From contig JAJZOK010000086.1 in the NCBI GenBank assembly GCA_021811525.1, positions 1-13,445 of the forward strand: DNA of 13,445 bases. Direction: 5' to 3'. The stretch comes from Thermoplasmata archaeon. GTDB lineage: Archaea; Thermoplasmatota; Thermoplasmata; Thermoplasmatales; Thermoplasmataceae. Position numbers and translations under genes: made by a program. Under the pieces are notes generated by a model. It ran no database searches. It was not told the DNA's origin and saw only the letters and a list, made by a program, of their open reading frames with translations. Numbering within the stretch: position 1 is the stretch's first letter; each line of letters begins with the position of its first letter. This document shows, piece after piece, positions 7,144-13,182 of the stretch.

Positions 7144-8054
7144 TACTCCACCTTTCTTATCGATTTTTCAGTTTTCAGTTCACCCGTATTTTCTATAATA
7201 GAATCATTGATCTCATCTGCGACCTTGAGAAGCCTAGTTTCATTGGGAAAAGCATTTATTAGTTCTGAAGTGTCCTTTGGCACGCATTTCCCCCCATATG
7301 GACCCATGTGAGGCGTTAGATGGGCACTGTTTCTAACCCTCCTGTCAGAGTATACAATATGCATCACTTCATCCACATTTGCACCGATCGCATCGGAAAC
7401 GTTCTCCATGGTATTTGTGAAAGTTACTTTCAGTGCAATGAATGAATTATGGGCAAGTTTTCCAATTTCCGCAGTCTTGAAGTCTGTTAGTATAATCTCC
7501 GCATTATTTGCCCAAAAGTATAACTTCTTTACACCTTCAACGTCACCTGGGTTTCCAGCTATGACAAGCCTGTCAGGATTGGCTGTCCATGAGAAAGCGT
7601 TCCTTTCACTCATAAATTCCGGTGAATATACTATCCGCAAGTTGGTGTATTTTTCTGCAAGATATTGACTGAATCCAACCTTCAATGTGCTCTTGATTAT
7701 TACAATACCACTGTAGTGATCCGAAGAAAGACGGCCAATAACATCCTCCACATGACTACAGTCAAGTCTTCCCGTGATTAACCCCGGAGTTTGCACGCAT
7801 ATAAACACGAATTCTGTATGGATTATTGGTTCCCATTCAAACTCACCCTTGATATCATAACCGGCTACAGTGTAAAAATTTCCAAGCACTTTTCGGAGTG
7901 CACTGCCAACTGAGCCAAGCCCCACTATTCCTACAATTCTTTTTCTCTGTTCGACCAAGAAATCTTCTGAACTTCCGTCGATGACACGACTGCCATCCAG
8001 GGAAAATCGAGAAAAATTTCCCGACCGAACACATCCATCGATGTGTTCGTCCAT
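7143..8054 (-). CDS. UDP-glucose/GDP-mannose dehydrogenase family protein, short form
   Basis: The product is 303 residues. The family oxidises C6 of a nucleotide-sugar twice with NAD to give a uronic acid. Visible are the NAD-binding GLGSVG (45-50), ribose-contacting Asp67 in GYDIKG and SPEF (144-147). A central helix carries HNSFIALK...N (202-214) and the catalytic motif GGKCVPKD (254-261, Cys257). Canonical enzymes run to about 400-450 residues, with a C-terminal nucleotide-sugar binding domain; here the chain stops about 40 residues after the catalytic Cys, so that domain is absent. About 38 residues precede the Rossmann fold and have no family counterpart that I can see. The ATG at 8054 has no ribosome-binding site but sits about 22 bases from a TATA-like box, which suits a leaderless message. 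A downstream TTG (residue 33) cannot be excluded. It heads the glycan operon and its stop overlaps the next start by one base. Confidence 0.85.
   Translation of the reverse strand: MDEHIDGCVRSGNFSRFSLDGSRVIDGSSEDFLVEQRKRIVGIVGLGSVGSALRKVLGNFYTVAGYDIKGEFEWEPIIHTEFVFICVQTPGLITGRLDCSHVEDVIGRLSSDHYSGIVIIKSTLKVGFSQYLAEKYTNLRIVYSPEFMSERNAFSWTANPDRLVIAGNPGDVEGVKKLYFWANNAEIILTDFKTAEIGKLAHNSFIALKVTFTNTMENVSDAIGANVDEVMHIVYSDRRVRNSAHLTPHMGPYGGKCVPKDTSELINAFPNETRLLKVADEINDSIIENTGELKTEKSIRKVE
7146..7153 (-). promoter_or_regulatory. Ribosome-binding site of the giant glycosyltransferase gene
   Basis: On the minus strand AGGTGGAG ends two bases before the ATG at 7143, and its AGGTG core leaves a five-base spacer. 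It lies within the end of the dehydrogenase gene. It fixes the start choice over a Met at residue 15 and indicates reinitiation after the TAATG junction. Confidence 0.75.
8026..8049 (-). repeat. Perfect 10-bp hairpin covering the first codons of the dehydrogenase
   Basis: CGAACACATC (8026-8035) and GATGTGTTCG (8040-8049) are exact inverted repeats around a four-base loop. On the message the stem begins two bases after the annotated ATG, spanning codons 2-10. In a leaderless transcript it would sit almost at the 5' end. It could be a translational control structure or an operator. Alternatively it could show that this segment is a leader and translation starts further downstream. Confidence 0.75.
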
Positions 8055-8070
8055 ACATATTTATTCACTT

Positions 8071-8080
8071 ATAATATAAA
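8071..8080 (-). promoter_or_regulatory. TATA-like box of the glycan operon
   Basis: The minus strand reads TTTATATTAT, centred about 22 bases before the ATG at 8054. That spacing puts the transcript start close to the start codon, consistent with a leaderless archaeal message and with the absence of a ribosome-binding site. It is the strongest TATA match in the 89-base gap. Confidence 0.6.
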
Positions 8081-8143
8081 AGCTTATTCAGTGATAACGA
8101 AAACGTTGTCCGGCTCTATTTCGCACAATTACATAGCCACATT

Positions 8144-9331
8144 TCACTCTCCTACCTTGTAATTGTCCAGTTTCACCACAGCGTTCAAAATATTCAATGC
8201 TAGGTCATGAGGAATTATCTTATGAGTGTTGGTGATTGTCTTGAAAAACCCGCTTCCCGGGGATTCATATTTGCCTTTGTACATGAAGATTCCCTCATTT
8301 GGTTCAGTATTCAGATAGTGATTCTGTACAGTCTCCTTAAGATATATAATCGGATTTAGTCGAGGGATTGTTAATGCAATTATAAGCCCTTCAAAAGACT
8401 CACTAAATGTAGTGGGATTCAGACAATTCCTGTTAACACAAATTTTCACTTTCTTAAGAAAAATATCCAAATCAGATTTTGCCACTTTGCCTATAAAGAC
8501 TCTTTCAACAAGTGAAGATCTTATTCTCCAAGTCATAACATTATGTGGACTCTTACTCTCAATCATTGAAATTATGAATTTTCTAAGTTGGTCATGATTT
8601 ACTGCATAATTTAATTTTTTCAAGGTCTCAAATTGATCCCAATATGCAAGTTTTGAAGTCACTGCATCTTTTCTATTCAATTGAGTACGATTTCGCTCAA
8701 AGGAAAGTGAATTAATAATTTCACTGTCTGAGGGAAGTGGCAAATATACATAATCTCCGCCTGTCTCATCGAGTAAGAGCGTTACCTCGTGGTTATTGTA
8801 TTCTTTCTCACCACATATGAATAACAAGTTAACCTCGCAGCCAAACAAATCCTCAAGAAGGCGCTTTTTGTAGAGTATTTTGTATCTTTCACGATCGGAA
8901 AAATGACCAGCACTTTTCTTAACTTCACAATATACCATATCCCCAAACCTATTGAAGAGAAGGAGATCGTACTCACCTAGGCTTCTATCACCACCTCGGA
9001 TGGTTATTCTTGCATCAGAATCATACAACAACCCGTCGCTATGATGATTATTAAACAAGTTTTTTACCCGTTTAGTTACATCAATTCCCTTAGCAACTAC
9101 AAATCTTACATCACTTGACATACTTGCAAATTCAAGTGCCAGTTCGTAGACCAATAATTCACACCATGTTCCAATTACATGATAATTTTCATTAAAATCC
9201 ACCCTAGTTTTTTCTGGTAGGTGTGAAGATACGTTGGAAACGATTTCATTTGAGAGACTGCTTGATTCAATAAACTCTTTTAATTTTTTTCTCAAATTAG
9301 CTACAGTCTGAAATTTATCCAAATGCGACAC
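8144..9331 (-). CDS. Hypothetical protein with a PD-(D/E)XK nuclease-like domain
   Basis: The product is 395 residues and I do not recognise the family. The N-terminal half carries the pattern of a PD-(D/E)XK fold: GTWCELLVYELA with Glu58 in a helix, then GEYDLLLF with Asp122, then YCEVKKS with Glu136 and Lys138, followed by a helix and a strand (LLFICG). This predicts a metal-dependent nuclease acting on DNA. The C-terminal half (about 220-395) shows no motif I can name. The gene looks richer in A and T than its neighbours, suggesting separate acquisition. The frame opens at GTG 9331, but a GGGGTG stretch overlapping that codon is spaced five bases from a TTG at 9322, which may be the true start. 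It is divergent from the HerA-like ATPase gene, and a shared control region or joint function with it is possible but unproven. Confidence 0.68.
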   Translation of the reverse strand: MSHLDKFQTVANLRKKLKEFIESSSLSNEIVSNVSSHLPEKTRVDFNENYHVIGTWCELLVYELALEFASMSSDVRFVVAKGIDVTKRVKNLFNNHHSDGLLYDSDARITIRGGDRSLGEYDLLLFNRFGDMVYCEVKKSAGHFSDRERYKILYKKRLLEDLFGCEVNLLFICGEKEYNNHEVTLLLDETGGDYVYLPLPSDSEIINSLSFERNRTQLNRKDAVTSKLAYWDQFETLKKLNYAVNHDQLRKFIISMIESKSPHNVMTWRIRSSLVERVFIGKVAKSDLDIFLKKVKICVNRNCLNPTTFSESFEGLIIALTIPRLNPIIYLKETVQNHYLNTEPNEGIFMYKGKYESPGSGFFKTITNTHKIIPHDLALNILNAVVKLDNYKVGE

Positions 9332-9415
9332 CCCTTTTTTTATGCAGATTGGACTTGAAATGGTACCACAATGAGAACAAAAAGAACAATTGGATCATAA
9401 TAATTTATGTTAAAT

Positions 9416-9434
9416 ATTAAATGTTTCATTTAAT
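9416..9434. promoter_or_regulatory. Inverted repeat in the divergent promoter region
   Basis: ATTAAATG and CATTTAAT are exact inverted repeats separated by TTT. They lie in the 180-base AT-rich gap between the nuclease-like gene and the ATPase gene. The site is placed where a dimeric regulator could control both directions. A TATA-like stretch reading leftward (about 9397-9418) adjoins it. The AT-richness of the region means chance occurrence is not negligible. Confidence 0.4.
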
Positions 9435-9511
9435 AATTATCCTCAACTCACTCAATTTTCCATTTACCCTAAAAAGGGAAGTTTTACAATGTTCACACTA
9501 TCGCAGTAGAG

Positions 9512-11503
9512 ATGTACCGGAAATACATAGGTCTTAGAGAGAATGTTTCAGATCCTCCATTTCCTCACAAACCATGGCTTATGAATTTGAACTCCCACGG
9601 GCTCATAATCGGCAAGACAGGATCCGGGAAATCCAACTATCTCCTCCATATTTTGAGGCAGTTGGACCAGGGAAAAGGTAACATAGTCCTGATTGATCCT
9701 CACGGCCTTACCGGAGATTCCTTCCTTTCTCATTCGAACAAGGAACATGTTATCCTGAGTGGCCATAATTACCCCGGTTCGGAAGGGAAATACGCTGGAA
9801 TAAATGTCCTTCAGACATCGGGAGGAGAAGAAAATGCCTTCCGTGTCGGGGATTGGTTGGTGCAGGCATTCTCATCCAACGAAATAGTATCGAATGGAAC
9901 CTGGGGCCCCAGGATCAACCTGATCTTCTCCCAGGTCATGGTCAGCCTCATGCTGAGGGAGAAGGGCCTTACACTGGAAAAATTCACAGAAATTCTTACC
10001 GATCAGAAACGGCTCTTTTCATACTTCCCCGTACAGGAGCATGCACCCATAAGGAACGCACTTAATTCCGCAAATATCACGAGAAACTGGGGTGATTTCA
10101 TCATGAGTTCAGTGAACAAGCTCCTGCCTCTGGTTGGCAATCCTCTCATAAGGAGAGTTATCTCTGCCCCTGATGAAGACAGTGTGGATCTGGATCAATG
10201 CCTCCTTACCGGAAACCACCTGATTATCCCTGAACTTAACATTGGGGAAATTGGGGCAACCTCGGCAAGCATCATTGCCTGCCTGCTCCTTGCGAGGATA
10301 TGGAGTGTTCTGCTGAACAGGGGGCCTTCAACAGACAGGACATACATCATAATTGACGAGGCACACCTTGTGCCGGAGTCCATTCTCAGCATACTCATCT
10401 CACAGGGGAGGAAATACGGTGTTGTGCTTATACTGGCATACCAGTCACTGGGCACGTTATCAGATGAGTTCAGGGATATGCTCTTTTCCAACCTCCACAA
10501 CTATGCCTGCTTCAACACCTCTGAAAATGATGCAGAGCAGATTGCGGACAATTTGACGGAAATTTCCAGGAAGAGGATCGTAATAGATACTCTTGTCAAC
10601 CAGGCAAGGCATGATGTAACTGTAACCTGCAGCAATGTTTCCTCTGGAGATGGTACTGACATTAGATCGGGGAAATATGGCCCAGTTACCCTGAGGCCAC
10701 CGCCTGTGGACATTTTATTGGATGTTGCAAAAGTTGCGGAAATCAAAGCATCGATAATAACCAGGATTGGCTACAGCGAGCCTGATAGGATCTTACCGCA
10801 TGAGACAAAAACCCTTCACAACCGCATGATCTTCCTTTTTGCAGATTTCCTTGAATCCAGGAACGTGAAGCAGACTGTGGAACCCAATATTTCCGGACTG
10901 ATTCCAGATATCCTCATTGAACATAATGGGAAGGAAATATACTGCGAGGTGGAGGACTCCGACCTCATGGTGGCCCACAGGATAGCAAAGAAGCTGAGGG
11001 ATTACATGGGGAAGCCAATCCTGTTCCTCTGCAGGGATGGGGATTTCGGTAAGCTGGTATCCATTTTCAGGGCCATGCTTGACCATGCAATGGAAGATGA
11101 ATTCTACCAGGTGGGTGAGGAAAAGGTACCATTGGCTGAACTCCCGGAAGCATTGCTGAACACTTCAGTTGGAACATATGCCGAGAACCAGTTCTATTTC
11201 TTCAATGGCACCAAGAAGGTGAAGTTCTCCACAGTACACCTGGAAGGGGATTCCTCTTTTATGGCACGGGCAAAGAAACTTTCACTTGGTAATTTCCGTG
11301 CACAACTCTTTCAGGACATTGTTGTAATGATACGGGACAGGAAGGGCATTGAACTTGATGAGATTGAGACAAGATATGGAAGGGAAAAGCTCAGAGAGCT
11401 ACTCCAGAAGATCCATGATTCTGGTTACAGCGAAGGATTGACACTCAACTCATTGCTGGAATTTAACCACATTAATGATGCGGGTGTACCCGGGCAAGAC
11501 TGA
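9512..11503 (+). CDS. HerA/VirD4-like ATPase with C-terminal PD-(D/E)XK-like domain
   Basis: The product is 663 residues. The N-terminal part is a P-loop motor of the FtsK/HerA superfamily. It has Walker A GKTGSGKS (34-41), IVLIDPHG (58-65) as in VirD4/TraG coupling proteins, Walker B YIIIDEAH (278-285) and a sensor-like Gln311 in AYQS. Such motors move DNA in conjugation, DNA end processing or phage defence. From about 430 to 525 a second domain is visible: IPDILIEHNGKEIYCEVE with Asp466, Glu479 and Glu481, then a helix with Lys493/494. This resembles PD-(D/E)XK-like or replication-relaxation domains, but with Glu where the motif Lys is expected. The last 130 residues end in a helical segment that could bind a partner. 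There is no membrane anchor of the kind usual in VirD4. No ribosome-binding site precedes the ATG at 9512, so the message may be leaderless. The 3' end overlaps the Fic gene. Confidence 0.82.
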   Translation: MYRKYIGLRENVSDPPFPHKPWLMNLNSHGLIIGKTGSGKSNYLLHILRQLDQGKGNIVLIDPHGLTGDSFLSHSNKEHVILSGHNYPGSEGKYAGINVLQTSGGEENAFRVGDWLVQAFSSNEIVSNGTWGPRINLIFSQVMVSLMLREKGLTLEKFTEILTDQKRLFSYFPVQEHAPIRNALNSANITRNWGDFIMSSVNKLLPLVGNPLIRRVISAPDEDSVDLDQCLLTGNHLIIPELNIGEIGATSASIIACLLLARIWSVLLNRGPSTDRTYIIIDEAHLVPESILSILISQGRKYGVVLILAYQSLGTLSDEFRDMLFSNLHNYACFNTSENDAEQIADNLTEISRKRIVIDTLVNQARHDVTVTCSNVSSGDGTDIRSGKYGPVTLRPPPVDILLDVAKVAEIKASIITRIGYSEPDRILPHETKTLHNRMIFLFADFLESRNVKQTVEPNISGLIPDILIEHNGKEIYCEVEDSDLMVAHRIAKKLRDYMGKPILFLCRDGDFGKLVSIFRAMLDHAMEDEFYQVGEEKVPLAELPEALLNTSVGTYAENQFYFFNGTKKVKFSTVHLEGDSSFMARAKKLSLGNFRAQLFQDIVVMIRDRKGIELDEIETRYGREKLRELLQKIHDSGYSEGLTLNSLLEFNHINDAGVPGQD

Positions 11504-12365
11504 TGAGCTATTTCCTCAGGACAGGGCGCGGGGAACAATTTTGGTAACCATACGGAGGCTTGACCAGGAAGGCAGGACCTATTTTTACCTTGAGCACCCA
11601 GTAAAGATAGACGGCCGCGTCAAGAAGTATTCCAAGTACCTTGGAAAGGCGATCCCTGAAAATGTGGAAGAGCTCAAGAAGCAGTTTCTATTTGAAATCA
11701 ACAGTTCACGATGGGCAGCTGTATCGGAACAGGCAAAGGAGAAGATGGAATCATTACAAAATGGGCTTTCAAGTGAGCAGATAGAGATGATGCAACACAA
11801 CAGCGCACTTTCCTTCACAGCAAATTCCCTTATGGTTTCCGGCTCAAAAATAACAATGCTGGAATTGAAGAGGCTTATTGAAGAGTCAAGAGTGCCAAAA
11901 TGGAGGACTTCGGGGGAGATCAAAGAAGCCAATGCCCATTACGAAATTGCAATGGATAACTGCAAGCGTACTCAGGAGTTTTCCTTTGACCTTATAGTGG
12001 ACTGGCACTGGAGGTTATTTCGTGAAAGCCGACCTTCCGTAGCGGGAATGGTGAAGGATAGTGTTCCGGTTGCAAGGGAAATTGAATCCTATTACAATGA
12101 GAATTCTAGGAAAGTGGAGAAAACAATGCTTGCAGCCCTGATACATTGGAAATTGACCAGGGAAAGACCATTCCTTGAGGGAAATGACATAATAGCAAGG
12201 CTTTCCATGAACTATCTCCTGCAAATGCATGGATATCCTATCCTTGACTTAGAATTCAATGAAAGGAAACGTTACGAAAGTGCACTTCAGAAGTCTATAT
12301 TGCAAAATGACGAGAGCATATTTCTCAAGTGGTTTTTCCTGAAGTATGAGAGAAAAATTTGCTAA
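11475..12365 (+). CDS. Fic-family protein with degenerate catalytic motif
   Basis: The product is 296 residues. An N-terminal segment (about 20-60; FYLEHPVKIDGRVKKYSKYLGK) is of the kind seen ahead of the Fic domain in archaeal members. The helix with SFTANSLMVSG...ITMLE (113-130) corresponds to the inhibitory region, usually S..IEGN..T..E. The Fic fold continues through AGMVKDSVPV (190-199) and the active-site loop RPFLEGNDIIAR (231-242). The family consensus is HPFxDGNGRxxR, so the catalytic His is Arg231 and the GR of the loop is Asp-Ile. Active Fic enzymes transfer AMP or related groups to hydroxyls; this one is probably inactive for that. The inhibitory Glu also seems lost, as expected if there were no activity to restrain. 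The gene overlaps the end of the ATPase gene by 29 bases, so the two are probably co-transcribed. GTG 11484 is an alternative start; no ribosome-binding site decides. Confidence 0.8.
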   Translation: MMRVYPGKTDELFPQDRARGTILVTIRRLDQEGRTYFYLEHPVKIDGRVKKYSKYLGKAIPENVEELKKQFLFEINSSRWAAVSEQAKEKMESLQNGLSSEQIEMMQHNSALSFTANSLMVSGSKITMLELKRLIEESRVPKWRTSGEIKEANAHYEIAMDNCKRTQEFSFDLIVDWHWRLFRESRPSVAGMVKDSVPVAREIESYYNENSRKVEKTMLAALIHWKLTRERPFLEGNDIIARLSMNYLLQMHGYPILDLEFNERKRYESALQKSILQNDESIFLKWFFLKYERKIC

Positions 12366-12461
12366 TATGGGGGAAACTGGAGACAAATATCATATTTTCA
12401 AACAGAAATAGGCAGAATTCCCCCCTTATTCATTTATTATTACTGATTTTATACGCAATCC

Positions 12462-12466
12462 TTTTT
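12462..12466 (+). terminator. Candidate oligo-T terminator after the Fic gene
   Basis: TTTTT lies about 100 bases after the Fic stop within a T-rich stretch that starts near 12427. A weak pairing upstream (GGGGGAA soon after the stop with TTCCCCC about 45 bases later) could precede it. It is a plausible archaeal stop site, not a strong one. Confidence 0.3.
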
Positions 12467-12548
12467 ATTGTCTGGAATACGACAAATGGGTACTCTGACA
12501 GACTGAAAATATCTTAGAACTTCTTTTAACGCCAATTAGACTGAAGTT

Positions 12549-12572
12549 GGAAGGTTGAGAAAGACACCTTCC
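12549..12572. repeat. 7-bp hairpin in the gene-free stretch
   Basis: GGAAGGT (12549-12555) and ACCTTCC (12566-12572) are exact inverted repeats around a ten-base loop, extendable by one T-G pair. No T-run follows, so it is not a classic terminator. It could be part of a structured RNA or a binding site. Confidence 0.4.
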
Positions 12573-12939
12573 GCGACCCACAAATCAAATTTTTCAAGCT
12601 CATTTAGCTCATGAATTGAAAACACATTGCAGTATCATAATCATTGGACAAATTAGTCATAATTGCTTGCAGAAGTAAGTCGGACCCTAAATCCCGTTCA
12701 TAGATAAATGAAATTCACAACCTGGCATACGAGTGGGATAAAGATCAGCCCTGCTGTAAACGATGGCCATAATGTCCCTATATTTTCTGCACGTTGGTCC
12801 TTTGGCTTGACTCTCTCAACTCTCTAAGTCGGTTAGAAATTAAATCTTCACGGGCTATCTTTCAGTTGAACAATTTTTCATAGGATAAGATGGAAAACTG
12901 GCATTTGTCATAGAATGAAACACCTTTTTACATTGCTGA

Positions 12940-12948
12940 CATATTAAC
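12940..12948 (+). promoter_or_regulatory. TATA-like box of the ubiquitin-like sulfur carrier gene
   Basis: CATATTAAC is centred about 44 bases before the ATG at 12988. With the usual spacing the transcript would begin near 12969, giving a short leader that contains the ribosome-binding site. Confidence 0.45.
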
Positions 12949-12974
12949 CCAAATCCCTTGCAGTGTTTAAGAAA

Positions 12975-12980
12975 TGGTGA
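12975..12980 (+). promoter_or_regulatory. Ribosome-binding site of the ubiquitin-like sulfur carrier gene
   Basis: GGTGAT, an exact match to part of the archaeal consensus GGAGGTGATC, lies seven bases before ATG 12988. It supports that ATG over the in-frame TTG at 12958, which would add ten residues with no counterpart in ThiS/MoaD proteins. Confidence 0.7.
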
Positions 12981-12987
12981 TAAAGGA

Positions 12988-13182
12988 ATGATCAGGATCA
13001 TAGGGAGAAAGGGCTTTCAGAGTGAGCTTTCTGTAGAAAAGACTGTTGAAGATGTCATGAGAGAACTGGACCTGAAGGAGCAGAGTTTCGTCTGCGTGAG
13101 GAATGGAAGCCCTGCTACGAGGTTTGACACACTGAAGCCTTCTGACGATGTTACCTTCCTGGAAATATTCTCAGGGGGATAG
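12988..13182 (+). CDS. ThiS/MoaD/SAMP-type ubiquitin-like sulfur carrier
   Basis: The product is 64 residues, the size of ThiS and small archaeal MoaD/SAMP proteins. The beta-grasp pattern is visible: an opening strand (IRIIGRKG), a helix (VEKTVEDVMRELDL, 16-29), VCVRNGSPATRFDTLKPSDDVTFLEI, and the essential C-terminal Gly-Gly after FS. In this family the C-terminal glycine is adenylated by an E1-like enzyme. It then carries sulfur as a thiocarboxylate to molybdopterin, thiamine or tRNA, or in archaea is attached to proteins. Which of these applies cannot be told from the sequence; the molybdoenzyme at the other end of the window makes a MoaD role conceivable. The stop overlaps the convergent minus-strand gene by 12 bases. 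Confidence 0.82.
   Translation: MIRIIGRKGFQSELSVEKTVEDVMRELDLKEQSFVCVRNGSPATRFDTLKPSDDVTFLEIFSGG

Larger units (their letters stand above)
12366..12987. other. 622-base gene-free stretch
   Basis: No frame with a ribosome-binding site and a recognisable product is present. The longest ATG frame I checked by hand (12708-12827, 39 codons, plus strand) resembles nothing I know. The stretch carries an oligo-T run, a short hairpin and the promoter of the ubiquitin-like gene, and may hold decayed sequence at the island's right edge or a small RNA. Confidence 0.55.

Noticed and set aside
9467..9478. CCCT/AGGG short inverted repeat just ahead of the ATPase gene
   Set aside because: Only four bases per arm around AAAA; too short to call a site.
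12708..12827. 39-codon plus-strand frame starting with ATG
   Set aside because: No ribosome-binding site and no recognisable product.
1031..12987. CRISPR array, rRNA genes or intact insertion sequences
   Set aside because: No regularly spaced direct repeats, no rRNA-like sequence, no transposase motif and no paired terminal repeats were found by eye on either strand.
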